From Rhizobium sp. P40RR-XXII (lineage in GTDB: Bacteria; Pseudomonadota; Alphaproteobacteria; Rhizobiales; Rhizobiaceae), in NCBI RefSeq assembly GCF_012641405.1, contig NZ_JABAII010000002.1, positions 372,001 to 436,000 on the forward strand: 64,000 nt of DNA. The letters are read 5' to 3'. Position 1 is the first letter of the stretch. Every line of letters starts with the position of its first letter. The notes beneath the pieces were generated by a model. The model ran no database searches, was not told where the DNA came from, and saw only the letters and a program-made list of their open reading frames with translations. A program made the translations under genes and the position numbers. Shown here piece by piece: positions 18,068-27,282 of this stretch.

Positions 18068-19969
18068 ATGTCGGAAATCACCGAAACCGAGCGCAACGAC
18101 GTGCGCGAGGATGGTCGCCGCCCTCCCCGTGCCGTGGTCGGCTCCCACCGCGTCGAAGAGGAGATCTTCGGCAAGGTCTTCGACAGCAAGATCATCCGCC
18201 GCATATGGGCCTTCGTCGGCCCCTATCGCCGTCAGATCTATATTTCGGTCGCGGCCGTTCTGCTCTTTACCGGCTCGCAGATCGTCATACCGCTCGTCAT
18301 CCGCCATGCGATCGACAACGCGATGGCGCCTGGCGCCATGGACTACTCGGCGCTCTGGGTGGCGCTTGCGATCTTCGCCGCGGCGATCCTCGTCAATTAC
18401 GGCGCGAGCTATGTGCAGGAGACCTTTGTCGGCCAGGTCGCGGAAGAAGTCCTGTTCGACATACGCCGTGCGATGTTTGCTCATCTGCAGCGGGTCTCGC
18501 TGTCCTTCATGGACAAGACGGAAGTCGGACGTTTGATGTCGCGCTTGCAGGGCGACGTTAACTCCATGCAGGAATTCCTTGAAACGTCAGTGCTTTCCGT
18601 CGGTGACATAGCCCTGCTTTTCGGCATCGTCATCGTCATGCTGTCGCTCGATTTTCGGCTCGGCCTGCTGACGCTTTCCGTCATGCCGATCCTGTTCATC
18701 GTCCGGTTGTTCTGGCTGCCGAAGGCGCGCGTCGCCTTTATGAACGCGCATGAGACCAACTCCGTCACCAACGGCGCGCTGGCGGAAGCAATCCATGGCG
18801 TGCGCGCTGTTCAGGGCATGCATCGGCAAGGCGTCAATTTCTCCCTTTTTGACGACAAGGCCCATGCCAATCTCCAGACGCATCTGACGGCGGCGCGCTA
18901 TGCACAAGTCATGGTGCCGATCGTCGACACGCTGACCGGCATGGCGATGGCGATCGTCATCATCGTCGGCGGCTCCATGGTTCTGAACCATAAGCTCGAT
19001 GTCGGCATCATGGTCGCCTTCCTGTTCTACATTCAGCGATTCTTCGACCCCATCCGCTCGCTCACCATGCAATATTCGGTCATGCAGCGCGCCATGGCGT
19101 CCGGTCAACGCCTGACCGAAGTGCTCGACGTTCCGATCGACATCAAGGATGCGCCCGACGCCATCGAACTTTCACGAGACATGGATGGCTCGGTCGAATT
19201 CCGAGACGTCGTCTTCGGCTATAATCCCAAGCATCCCGTGCTGAAGAATGTCAGCTTCCGGGTCAATCCCGGCGAAACCGTAGCGCTGATCGGTCCCACA
19301 GGTTCGGGCAAGTCGAGCTCGATGGCGCTCATCCATCGCTTCTACGACGTGCAGCAGGGCCAGGTGCTGGTCGGCGGTCACGACGTACGCTCCCTCACCC
19401 AGGATTCGCTCGGCCGGCAGATCGCCATGGTGCTGCAGGAGCCATTCCTCTTCACCGGCACGGTGCTGGAGAACATCCGCTACAACAAAATGGAGGCGAC
19501 GCGCGAAGAGGTGATCGAAGCCGCCAAGGCCGTCGGCGCGCATGAATTCATCATGCGCCTGCCCGATGGCTACGACGCCGTTCTCGGCGAGCGCGGCGGC
19601 GGTCTCTCGCTTGGTCAGCGCCAGCTCGTCAGCTTCGCCCGCGCTCTCGTCGCGGATGCCAAGATCCTCGTGCTCGACGAAGCAACAGCGAATATCGACA
19701 GCTACACCGAAATGCTGATCCAGAAGGCATTGGTGAAGCTCCTCGAGGGCCGCACGGGCCTTGTCATCGCCCATCGTCTGGCGACCATCCGCGAAGCCGA
19801 TCGCATCATCGTGCTGCAAAACGGTCAGTTGCTTGAAAGCGGCAACCACAATCAGCTGATGGCAAACGGCAAGCTTTACTCGAAGCTCTACAACCTCAAT
19901 TATGCGTCGTTCGACGATATTCCGGAGGAAGAAGCCTCCACTTCGGTGCCTGTGGAGTCACAGACCTAG
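18068..19969 (+). CDS. ABC exporter half-transporter, subunit 2
   Basis: Second half-transporter of 633 residues. The ATG at 18068 is preferred to the TTG at 18062 because GGGAGG lies at a better distance. Six membrane helices are followed by the ATPase domain: Walker A GPTGSGKSS (409-417), Walker B LVLDEAT with catalytic Glu538 after Asp537. The signature motif is LSLGQ (513-517) instead of LSGGQ. Combined with subunit 1, the two substitutions fall in the same composite ATP site, leaving one consensus site. Transcribed with subunit 1. Confidence 0.93.
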   Translation: MSEITETERNDVREDGRRPPRAVVGSHRVEEEIFGKVFDSKIIRRIWAFVGPYRRQIYISVAAVLLFTGSQIVIPLVIRHAIDNAMAPGAMDYSALWVALAIFAAAILVNYGASYVQETFVGQVAEEVLFDIRRAMFAHLQRVSLSFMDKTEVGRLMSRLQGDVNSMQEFLETSVLSVGDIALLFGIVIVMLSLDFRLGLLTLSVMPILFIVRLFWLPKARVAFMNAHETNSVTNGALAEAIHGVRAVQGMHRQGVNFSLFDDKAHANLQTHLTAARYAQVMVPIVDTLTGMAMAIVIIVGGSMVLNHKLDVGIMVAFLFYIQRFFDPIRSLTMQYSVMQRAMASGQRLTEVLDVPIDIKDAPDAIELSRDMDGSVEFRDVVFGYNPKHPVLKNVSFRVNPGETVALIGPTGSGKSSSMALIHRFYDVQQGQVLVGGHDVRSLTQDSLGRQIAMVLQEPFLFTGTVLENIRYNKMEATREEVIEAAKAVGAHEFIMRLPDGYDAVLGERGGGLSLGQRQLVSFARALVADAKILVLDEATANIDSYTEMLIQKALVKLLEGRTGLVIAHRLATIREADRIIVLQNGQLLESGNHNQLMANGKLYSKLYNLNYASFDDIPEEEASTSVPVESQT

Positions 19970-20005
19970 AGCACGTCGCACAAAACTGTGAGGGCATAAT
20001 CAACG

Positions 20006-20596
20006 ATGACCGACAGTATTCTGGTTCTCTACGGTTCCTACCGATCGGATCGCGTCGGCATCCGTCTTGCGAATTATCTCGTAACCAGCCTGCGTCGGCG
20101 CGGAAACGATGTGGAGCTCATCGACGCCAAAGCGGTTGGCTTGCCAATGCTGGATCGGATGTACAAGGAATACCCCAAAGGTTCCGCGCCCTCGGCAATG
20201 GAGAGGCTTGCCGAGAAAATTCGGGCGGCCGATGCCTTCGTTTTCGTCACCGGCGAATATAATTGGGGCATGCAACCCGGCCTGAAAAACCTGACTGATC
20301 ACTACCTTGAGGAGTGGTTTTGGCGCCCGGCGGCAATTGCCAGCTACTCCGGCGGCCGCCTTTCCGGCGCGCGCGCAGCGGTCTCCTGGCATGGCACCCT
20401 TTCCGAGCTGGGAATGGTCGTTATCTCGAGCACCCTTGCCGTCGCCAATATATCCGCCGCATTGGACGTTGACGGCAAACCTATTGGGAGCGGAGGCGAT
20501 GCCCTTGCAAGAGCATTTCCCCGTTTTGCCGACGATCTCGCCTGGTGGACCGAAGCAGCGAAACAGCAGCGCGCCCGCAAGTCACCTCCCTATTGA
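20006..20596 (+). CDS. NADPH-dependent FMN reductase family protein
   Basis: Flavodoxin-fold protein of 196 residues. The FMN phosphate loop is LYGSYRSDRVGIRLANYL, and the family segment TGEYNWGMQPGLKNLTDHY (usually PEYNxxxPGxLKNxID) is visible. It resembles ArsH/SsuE-like flavin or azo reductases. The gene starts 36 bp after the ABC pair and could be read from the same transcript. The physiological electron acceptor is unknown. Confidence 0.88.
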   Translation: MTDSILVLYGSYRSDRVGIRLANYLVTSLRRRGNDVELIDAKAVGLPMLDRMYKEYPKGSAPSAMERLAEKIRAADAFVFVTGEYNWGMQPGLKNLTDHYLEEWFWRPAAIASYSGGRLSGARAAVSWHGTLSELGMVVISSTLAVANISAALDVDGKPIGSGGDALARAFPRFADDLAWWTEAAKQQRARKSPPY

Positions 20597-20816
20597 GAGT
20601 CCTGTGGTTGTCTGCGGATAGCCGCTGGGTCTCTCGTCTTCTTCGCCGAAGCTTTGCCGCTCCAAGGCGATGCAGTTGTTGTATCTCCTTCATTCCTAAT
20701 TCCTCAAAAACGTAACTGGATCTCACACCAGCAGATTGAGTTGCGCGCTTCGCGCAGACATAGGTCCACGATACCAACTTGCATAATGCTAGTTACTCAT
20801 GCTATCTGCCCTGCCC

Positions 20817-21323
20817 ATGCAAAGAACCAGCTTCAGCACCTTCAAATGCCCCGCCGCCCGTGCGCTCGAAAGCGTTGGCGACTGGTGGAGCATCCTGATC
20901 CTGCGGGATGCGCTGCAGGGGTTGAGCCGGTTCGACGAGTTCCAGAAGAATCTTGGGGTTGCGCCGAACATCCTGACACGACGGCTTAAGCATCTGACCG
21001 ACGAAGGCCTGTTCGAGCGGCGGCTCTACAAAGAGCGACCGCCGCGCTACGAATATGTGCTGACCGACAAGGGTCGGGATTTCTTCCCCGTACTGATGGC
21101 GCTCTTCACCTGGGGCAATCAGCATTTGCCTCAGGAAGAAGTCGCGATGCGCCTCGTCGACGCCAATACCGGCGAAGATCGCGACCCTCTTCTCATCGAC
21201 CGCGTCACCGGTCGCGCCTTTCGGCCCGAAGACACGATGCTCGTGCCCGGGCCTGCGGCCGACGACGCCGTTCATGATCGCATCGCCCAGATGAAGGCAT
21301 GGTTTCTAGGCTTCGACGCCTGA
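20817..21323 (+). CDS. HxlR family transcriptional regulator
   Basis: Winged-helix regulator of 168 residues. The ATG at 20817 (MQRTSFSTFKCPAARALESV) is preferred over 20799 because HxlR proteins typically begin with this motif. The HTH pattern GDWWSILILRDALQGLSRFDEFQ and NILTRRLKHLTDEGLFERRLY is clear. A C-terminal extension of about 60 residues follows. The cysteine at about residue 11 lies where redox-sensing HxlR proteins such as HypR carry theirs. fabF-like follows after 17 bp, so the pair is likely an operon. Confidence 0.9.
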   Translation: MQRTSFSTFKCPAARALESVGDWWSILILRDALQGLSRFDEFQKNLGVAPNILTRRLKHLTDEGLFERRLYKERPPRYEYVLTDKGRDFFPVLMALFTWGNQHLPQEEVAMRLVDANTGEDRDPLLIDRVTGRAFRPEDTMLVPGPAADDAVHDRIAQMKAWFLGFDA

Positions 21324-21340
21324 CACAATAGGAGCAAGAC

Positions 21341-22606
21341 ATGGATCGTATCGTCGTCACCGGCATGGGGCTGGTTTCGCCCTTGGGCGTGGGTGTCAAT
21401 GCAAGCTGGAAACGGCTGGTCGAGGGGCGTTCCGGCCTCAGGCTGCTGCCTGAGGAGATGGTGGGCGATCTTGCCGCCAAGATCGGTGGCGTCGTTCCAG
21501 ACATCGCGGAAGATCCCGAAGCCGGCTTCGATGTCGACCGCTACGTGCCTGTCAAGGACCAGAAAAAGATGGATCGCTTCATCCTTTTCGCGATGGCGGC
21601 GGCCGAGGAAGCGATCCTTCAAGCCGGCTGGCAACCGGCTGAGGTCGGCGCTCTCGAGCGGACGGCGACGGTCATCGCATCGGGCGTCGGCGGCTTTCCC
21701 GCTATCGCCGATGCCGTGCGCACCGCTGAAACAAAAGGCGTCCGGCGCCTTTCACCCTTCACCATCCCCTCTTTCCTCGTCAATCTCGCCGCTGGCCAGG
21801 TCAGCATCCGCTATGGATATAAGGGACCGCTCGGCGCACCGGTTACGGCCTGTGCCGCCAGCGTCCAGGCGATCGGCGATGCGGCGCGGCTCATCCGAGC
21901 AGGAGAGGCCGATGTCGCCATCTGTGGCGGCGCCGAGGCATGTATCGACAAGGTAAGCCTCGGCGGCTTTGCCGCAGCGCGCGCACTCTCGACGGGATTC
22001 AGCAATCGGCCGGAGGAAGCGTCCCGTCCCTTCGACAATGGCCGTGACGGCTTCGTCATGGGCGAAGGCGCCGGCATGCTTGTCATCGAGACATTGGACC
22101 ACGCACTTGCGCGCGGCGCGACGCCGCTTGCCGAGCTCGTCGGTTATGGTACCGCCGCCGATGCCTATCACATGACCGCCGGGCCGGAAGACGGCGATGG
22201 CGCGCGCCGAGCCATGTTTGCCGCCCTTTCCCAGGCCCGGATTTCACCGGCCGAGGTCAAGCACCTGAACGCGCATGCGACATCGACCCAGGTCGGCGAC
22301 CGTGGCGAAATGGAAGCGATCAAGACCGTCTTCGGACGCGATGGTGCGATCGCGGTCAGCGGCACGAAGGCCGCAACCGGCCATCTTTTGGGTGCCGCCG
22401 GCGGCATGGAGGCGATCTTCACCATCATGGCGCTGCGCGATCAGATCGCTCCGCCGACCCGCAATCTGCAGGATCCGGATCCCGCGGCGCAGGGTATCGA
22501 TATTGTCGGCGGCACTGCACGGCCCATGGCCATGGAATACGCGATCTCCAACGGTTTCGGCTTTGGCGGCGTCAATGCCAGCGCCCTCTTCCGCCGCTGG
22601 CAGTAA
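21341..22606 (+). CDS. Beta-ketoacyl-ACP synthase II family protein (KAS II paralogue)
   Basis: Condensing enzyme of 421 residues. The catalytic triad is intact: Cys171 in VTACAASVQ, His312 in LNAHATST, and His348 in KAATGHLLGAAGG. The enzyme elongates acyl-ACP with malonyl-ACP. It is not beside acpP or other fatty-acid genes but behind an HxlR regulator, so it may be a specialised paralogue rather than the housekeeping FabF. GGAG lies ahead of the ATG. NodE-like roles are conceivable but nothing in the sequence shows one. Confidence 0.92.
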   Translation: MDRIVVTGMGLVSPLGVGVNASWKRLVEGRSGLRLLPEEMVGDLAAKIGGVVPDIAEDPEAGFDVDRYVPVKDQKKMDRFILFAMAAAEEAILQAGWQPAEVGALERTATVIASGVGGFPAIADAVRTAETKGVRRLSPFTIPSFLVNLAAGQVSIRYGYKGPLGAPVTACAASVQAIGDAARLIRAGEADVAICGGAEACIDKVSLGGFAAARALSTGFSNRPEEASRPFDNGRDGFVMGEGAGMLVIETLDHALARGATPLAELVGYGTAADAYHMTAGPEDGDGARRAMFAALSQARISPAEVKHLNAHATSTQVGDRGEMEAIKTVFGRDGAIAVSGTKAATGHLLGAAGGMEAIFTIMALRDQIAPPTRNLQDPDPAAQGIDIVGGTARPMAMEYAISNGFGFGGVNASALFRRWQ

Positions 22607-22663
22607 CCGCTTCTGCTTGATATCAAAGCGCGCTATGCTCTCCCCTTATGGCTGGGGTCGAAC

Positions 22664-23086
22664 ATGCGCGCTTTTTCCATAGCCGCTTTTCTCTGCTGCA
22701 TCGTCTTTGCAACGGCCGCTCGCGCGGAAGATCCGGTGCAGGCGGCACAGAGCCTCATCGAACAACAGATCGAAGCTTTTCTGCATGATGACGCGGCGAC
22801 GGCTTATTCCTTCGCAGCGCCCGGCATTAAGGCACTTTTTCCGGATAAGGACAGCTTCTTCGCCATGGTGAAGAAGAGCTACCAGCCGGTCTATCATCCC
22901 GGCAACTATGCCTTCGGCAAGAGCCGTGCGATCGACAGCGGCGCGGTCGTCTATCAGGAAGTCCTTATTACCGGCACGGACCACAGGGATTGGACGGCGA
23001 TCTACCAGATAACCCGCCAGCCCGACGGCAGCTACAAGATCAACGGCGTGCAGATTCTTTCGAAAGCGACGAGCGAGGGCATCTGA
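22664..23086 (+). CDS. DUF4864 domain-containing secreted protein
   Basis: Small exported protein of 140 residues with a signal peptide (MRAFSIAAFLCCIVFATAARA). The mature part has an NTF2-like look: QSLIEQQIEAFLHDDAATAYSFAAPGIKALF, then DWTAIYQITRQPDGSYKINGV. This is the DUF4864 pattern. No function is known. It follows the KAS II gene by 57 bp, and the two might be co-transcribed. Confidence 0.85.
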   Translation: MRAFSIAAFLCCIVFATAARAEDPVQAAQSLIEQQIEAFLHDDAATAYSFAAPGIKALFPDKDSFFAMVKKSYQPVYHPGNYAFGKSRAIDSGAVVYQEVLITGTDHRDWTAIYQITRQPDGSYKINGVQILSKATSEGI

Positions 23087-23110
23087 GCAATAGCTCCGCC
23101 CAAGCGAAAA

Positions 23111-23137
23111 CAGCGCGCCTCTTAAAAAGAGACGCGC
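23111..23137. terminator. Imperfect hairpin between convergent genes
   Basis: An imperfect inverted repeat, GCGCGCCTCTT with AAGAGACGCGC around an A-rich loop, lies between the convergent DUF4864 and cell-wall-hydrolase genes. It has no clear U-tract, so its role as a terminator is only suggested by position. Confidence 0.4.
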
Positions 23138-23163
23138 TACTGGAAGACTCGGGCCAGGTCTTA

Positions 23164-24054
23164 CTAGCCGCGAATTCTAGGTGAATTTCCTGCCGACGTG
23201 TTGCCGTCGAATTCCGGGCGCGGCTGCGGAATGACGACTGTCGATGCGGGCATCGGCGTATTCGTCATCGCGCTGTCGTCGTTCGAAAGCGGGCCGGAAA
23301 TCGCCATCGTCGTGGGTGCCGGTGTCGGGATCGGAACCGCGGCCGGGATGACAACGGCACTCTGCGGCATAGTCACCATCGGGTTCGAGACCGGCGTGAA
23401 GGCCATAACGGACGAAGCCTGTTGCGCCGGCTGCGTTTCCGGCAGCACGAACGGAGATTGCGGCGCGCCCTGCGTGGGCACATAATTCATCGCAACCTCA
23501 TAGGCCGGAAGCGGCGCGGGCGTCTGCAGCTCGCCATCCCGACCACGCTTCTCATAAAATGCGTTGCCGCCGGCATAAGCGACATAATGCATGTTGTCGT
23601 AGGGGAATCTCAAGCCTTCGGTATGGAAGAACATTGCGTCCTTCACCTGGGGATGCCGTTCGCCACGCAGGATCGCGGCCGCAGCGACATCAAGATCCGA
23701 CTTCGCCTGGCCCTTGACTTCCCTGGTCATCACGCCCGGCGCGAACTGCCTTTCCTGGGAAACCACTCCGCAGATCGTGGGCGGATAGGCCCCCGAGGTC
23801 AGTCTGTTCATCACGACCGTGCCAACGGCCATATAACCGCTGGGATCGGAGCGTTCCGACTCGAAGTACATTGCACGTTCGAGACAGTCCTTGTCCTTTA
23901 TCGTGTAATTATAGGTCACTTTCGCGCCACGAATGGGCTTGGTGGTATTGCTGGGGGTGTGGGTCGTCTTCTGCGTTGTCGTACAGCTGGTGGCCGCCAG
24001 ACCGACAACCAATAGCCCTGAAAGACATGCCCCGAATTTGCGTTGCGCCCTCAA
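23164..24054 (-). CDS. Cell wall hydrolase (SleB-like) lipoprotein
   Basis: Predicted exported peptidoglycan hydrolase of about 296 residues. An open frame with ATG at 24147 exists, but the short TTG start at 24054 (alternatively 24060) is preferred: GGAGG lies 9 bases ahead, and it puts a lipoprotein signal (RKFGACLSGLLVVGLAATSC) directly at the N-terminus. The Hydrolase_2/SleB-type domain follows: CLERAMYFESERSDPSGYMAVGTVVMNRLTS, CGVVSQERQFAPG. The last 100 residues are Pro/Ala/Thr rich and disordered. SleB-like amidases or transglycosylases are common in rhizobia outside sporulation. Confidence 0.87.
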   Translation of the reverse strand: MRAQRKFGACLSGLLVVGLAATSCTTTQKTTHTPSNTTKPIRGAKVTYNYTIKDKDCLERAMYFESERSDPSGYMAVGTVVMNRLTSGAYPPTICGVVSQERQFAPGVMTREVKGQAKSDLDVAAAAILRGERHPQVKDAMFFHTEGLRFPYDNMHYVAYAGGNAFYEKRGRDGELQTPAPLPAYEVAMNYVPTQGAPQSPFVLPETQPAQQASSVMAFTPVSNPMVTMPQSAVVIPAAVPIPTPAPTTMAISGPLSNDDSAMTNTPMPASTVVIPQPRPEFDGNTSAGNSPRIRG

Positions 24055-24350
24055 CGGCAAGTGCCTCCTATTTTCGGTAGTACAGCCCTTATCGATCAAG
24101 AGAATGCGTTTTAGCCGGATTTTTTTGAAATTCCAAGCCTCACGCAATCAAATCGGCCAATGAGATGCATCAATGGCGGAAGGACCGTTTATTCCGATTC
24201 GCTATTTTTCCCAATGCTTTATTGTCGAAAAGCCCATTATGAAACACGACTGGAGACAGAAATTGCCCACGGCAAGCCTGTTCCAGCCAGTTCAAAACGA
24301 TATGCCTTAAACATAGCAATCAATCGATAATAAAGGATTTACCACGCCGA

Positions 24351-24734
24351 TTAACCGCTTGGCCGCCATCCGACCTCGATGAGGATTCGCCCCGGCGCGA
24401 AGCAGTAGAATAGCCATCCGCCACGGATCGCAGCCGGCGGCTGCCAGATCTCGTGGCCCGCCGCCTTGACCCTTTCATACTGCGCGTCGACCGCCTCGCG
24501 GGACGGCAGAATGAAGCCGATATGATAGGTATTGCGGCCGACCGTAACCGTATCGGCGCCTCCGAATTTCTCGCCGGGACGGCTGATGACCAGCTCAAGG
24601 CCGGCATCATCGCGCAGGATGGCGAGACCATTGGCCCCGCGCGTCTCGACTTCGGTCAAGCCGAATGCGGTAACAAGAAAGTCCCGGGTCGAGGCCACAT
24701 CGGGCACATGCAAATCGAGGTGGTTCAATCTCAT
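24351..24734 (-). CDS. VOC (glyoxalase/bleomycin resistance) family protein
   Basis: Protein of 127 residues with a single vicinal-oxygen-chelate domain. The start at 24734 (MRLNHLDLHVPDVASTRDFL) matches the family; the longer frame is not supported. Metal-ligand candidates are the His of NHLDLHV and the Glu of RILIEVGWR. It may be a lyase, dioxygenase or resistance protein; the exact type cannot be told. Confidence 0.87.
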   Translation of the reverse strand: MRLNHLDLHVPDVASTRDFLVTAFGLTEVETRGANGLAILRDDAGLELVISRPGEKFGGADTVTVGRNTYHIGFILPSREAVDAQYERVKAAGHEIWQPPAAIRGGWLFYCFAPGRILIEVGWRPSG

Positions 24735-24766
24735 GACAGCTCCATAGGGTTTCCCGCGGAGACAGG

Positions 24767-24964
24767 TCAAACACCCACGTCAACGCAGGACACTCGGCCA
24801 GAATGACCAAGTTCCGCGTCGTGGGTTCTCACGCCGATGGCGTGGAGCAGAGCTTCCGAATGGAAGGGGTCGGGCTTACCGAAAACGACCCTGCCTTTTT
24901 CGACGATTCCCGATAGCGTGAAATCGCCTTGCAGACAAGCGAAGCAGGCCGGGAGCGAGCTCAA
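24767..24964 (-). pseudogene. Possible HAD-type hydrolase remnant behind tgt
   Basis: A short leftward frame, 8 bp after the tgt stop and in a different frame, reads FTLSGIVEKGRVVFGKPDPF. This resembles the motif III region of haloacid-dehalogenase-family hydrolases (KPDP after a GIV-G-V strand). The N-terminal DxDGT motif and the C-terminal GDS/D motif are absent, so if real it is a fragment. Similarity is short and judged by eye. Confidence 0.3.
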
Positions 24965-24971
24965 CCGGCTG

Positions 24972-26102
24972 TCAAACCGGCTCGAGATCGCCCCTCGCCC
25001 AGTTCTCCATCGTTTCGGCCATGAAGTCGGCGAAACGGCCTTCGGCGATCGCCTGACGGATGCCCTTCATCAGTTCCTGGTAGTAAGCGAGATTGTGCCA
25101 GGAGAGCAGCATGCCGCCGAGCGCCTCGTTCGCACGGACGAGATGATGCAGATAGGCTCGGGAATAATCGCGCGAGGCCGGGCAGCTGGACTGCTCGTCG
25201 AGCGGGCGCATATCTTCGGCATGGCGGGCGTTGCGGATATTCACCTTGCCGCGACGGGTGAAGGCCAAACCGTGACGGCCCGAGCGGGTCGGCATCACGC
25301 AATCGAACATGTCGATGCCGAGGGCGACCGACTTCAGGATATCGTCCGGCGTGCCGACCCCCATCAGATAACGCGGCTTCTCCGTCGGCAGTTCGGGAAG
25401 CGTGATCTCCAGCATGCGCAGCATGACTTCCTGTGGCTCGCCGACGGCAAGGCCGCCGATGGCATAGCCCTTGAGGTCCATGCCACTCAGCGCCTGCGCG
25501 GAACGGACGCGAAGCTCCGGAACGTCGCCGCCCTGCACGATACCGAACATCGCCTTGCCGGGCTGATTGCCGAAAGCCACCTTGCAGCGTTCGGCCCAGC
25601 GCAGCGACATCTCCATGGCGCGCTCGATTTCCTTCGGCGTCGCCGGCAAGGCAACACACTCGTCGAGCTGCATCTGGATGTCGGAACCGAGCAATCCCTG
25701 GATCTCGATCGATCGCTCCGGCGACATGTGATGCAGGCTGCCGTCGACATGCGATTTGAAGGTGACGCCCTGCTCGTCCAATTTCCGCAGACCGGACAGC
25801 GACATCACCTGGAAACCGCCGGAATCGGTGAGGATCGGATGCGGCCAGCGGATCAGCTGGTGCAGGCCGCCGAGGCGGGCGACGCGCTCGGCCGTCGGGC
25901 GCAGCATCAGATGATAGGTATTGCCGAGAATGATATCGGCGCCCGTCTCGCGCACCTGGTCGAGATACATGGCCTTGACGGTACCGACCGTGCCGACGGG
26001 CATGAAGGCCGGCGTGCGGATCGTGCCGCGCGGCATGGAGACTTCGCCGAGGCGCGCGCCGCCGTCGGTCTTTTTCAATTGAAACTGAAAGCTCTCGCTC
26101 AT
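24972..26102 (-). CDS. tgt: Queuine tRNA-ribosyltransferase
   Basis: tRNA-guanine transglycosylase of 376 residues, which exchanges G34 of GUN-anticodon tRNAs for the queuosine precursor preQ1. Family markers include [37 protein letters not shown] (catalytic Asp) and [13 protein letters not shown] (second catalytic Asp). The usual CxCxxC zinc site is not in its normal form: [23 protein letters not shown] keeps a single cysteine and a downstream His pair. It follows queA by 6 bp. Confidence 0.95.
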   Translation of the reverse strand: MSESFQFQLKKTDGGARLGEVSMPRGTIRTPAFMPVGTVGTVKAMYLDQVRETGADIILGNTYHLMLRPTAERVARLGGLHQLIRWPHPILTDSGGFQVMSLSGLRKLDEQGVTFKSHVDGSLHHMSPERSIEIQGLLGSDIQMQLDECVALPATPKEIERAMEMSLRWAERCKVAFGNQPGKAMFGIVQGGDVPELRVRSAQALSGMDLKGYAIGGLAVGEPQEVMLRMLEITLPELPTEKPRYLMGVGTPDDILKSVALGIDMFDCVMPTRSGRHGLAFTRRGKVNIRNARHAEDMRPLDEQSSCPASRDYSRAYLHHLVRANEALGGMLLSWHNLAYYQELMKGIRQAIAEGRFADFMAETMENWARGDLEPV

Positions 26103-26108
26103 CTCGTT

Positions 26109-27194
26109 CTAGTCTTTCCGGTAGAGCAGGCTGCCATCGCCATAGGAATAGAAGCGATAGCCCGTCTCGATAGCATGGGTATAGGCCGCGCGCATCGTAT
26201 CGAGGCCGGCAAACGCCGATACGAGCATGAACAGGGTCGAGCGCGGCAGGTGAAAATTGGTCATCAGCATATCCACGGCCTTGAAGCGGTAGCCGGGCGT
26301 GATGAAGATGCCGGTGGCGCCCTGCCAGGGCTGGATGGTGCCATCATCGGCGGCGGCACTTTCGATCAGTCTTAGCGATGTGGTTCCGACGCAGACGATG
26401 CGCCCGCCCCTCGCCTTGACGGCATTGAGCGTGGCGGCGGTTTCGGCATCGACATAGCCGATCTCGAAATGCATCTTGTGGTCTTCGGTATCATCGGCCT
26501 TAACAGGCAGGAAGGTGCCGGCGCCGACATGCAGTGTCACGAAATGCCGCTCGACACCCAGGGCATCAAGCGCTGCAAACAGGGATGGCGTGAAATGCAG
26601 GCCGGCGGTGGGTGCCGCGACGGCGCCCTCCTCCCGCGCGTAGATTGTCTGATAGTCGGCGCGATCGCGCTCGTCTTCCGGACGTTTGGCGGCAATGTAG
26701 GGCGGCAGGGGAATGTGACCGACCGCGGCGATCGCCTCGTCCAGCGACGGACCGGACAGATCGAACCGCAGGGTGATCTCGCCGCCCTCGCCCTTTTCCT
26801 CGACAGTCGCGTCGAGCGAACCGAGCGCACAGACATTTTCGCCGTGACCGAACTGAATACGGTCACCGATCTTGATGCGCTTTCCCGGCCTGGCAAAGGC
26901 CTTCCAGCGATCGGGTGCGGCGCGCATATGCAGGGTTGCCGAAACCTGTTGGCCGGGCGCGCCCTCGCGATGACGAATGCCTTCAAGCTGCGCCGGTATC
27001 ACCTTGGTATCGTTGAAAACCACGGCGTCGCCGGGACGCAGGAAAGACGGGAAATCCCGCACCTGATGGTCGCTCAGCGTATTCGAGCCATCGTTCGGAT
27101 CGACGACGAGCAGGCGCGCGCTATCGCGCGGCTCGACGGGCCTGAGCGCGATACGCTCCTCCGGCAGATCGAAATCGAAAAGGTCAACACGCAT
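26109..27194 (-). CDS. queA: S-adenosylmethionine:tRNA ribosyltransferase-isomerase
   Basis: Enzyme of 361 residues that transfers the ribosyl moiety of SAM to preQ1-tRNA, giving epoxyqueuosine. The N-terminus [19 protein letters not shown], the segment [13 protein letters not shown] and THFHLP-like [20 protein letters not shown] are diagnostic. It is upstream of tgt in the same direction, and with it supplies the last two steps seen here of queuosine biosynthesis. Confidence 0.96.
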   Translation of the reverse strand: MRVDLFDFDLPEERIALRPVEPRDSARLLVVDPNDGSNTLSDHQVRDFPSFLRPGDAVVFNDTKVIPAQLEGIRHREGAPGQQVSATLHMRAAPDRWKAFARPGKRIKIGDRIQFGHGENVCALGSLDATVEEKGEGGEITLRFDLSGPSLDEAIAAVGHIPLPPYIAAKRPEDERDRADYQTIYAREEGAVAAPTAGLHFTPSLFAALDALGVERHFVTLHVGAGTFLPVKADDTEDHKMHFEIGYVDAETAATLNAVKARGGRIVCVGTTSLRLIESAAADDGTIQPWQGATGIFITPGYRFKAVDMLMTNFHLPRSTLFMLVSAFAGLDTMRAAYTHAIETGYRFYSYGDGSLLYRKD

Positions 27195-27227
27195 TCAATT
27201 GGTCCAGGCAGTTCGTTCAGGCAAAGC

Positions 27228-27268
27228 GAAACCCGCCCCTCACGCCAGAAGCGCAAGAGGCGGGTTTC
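27228..27268 (-). terminator. Hairpin downstream of cyclophilin gene
   Basis: GAAACCCGCC and GGCGGGTTTC form perfect 10-bp arms around a 21-base loop, 15 bp behind the stop of the cytoplasmic cyclophilin gene and ahead of queA. There is no strong U-tract, so it may be an attenuator or processing hairpin rather than a full terminator. Confidence 0.55.
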
Positions 27269-27282
27269 AGGAATAATCACGA

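Noticed and set aside
24837..26375. A 512-codon frame on the plus strand over tgt
   Set aside because: It is the antisense of tgt and queA; the minus-strand reading contains all tRNA-guanine transglycosylase motifs.
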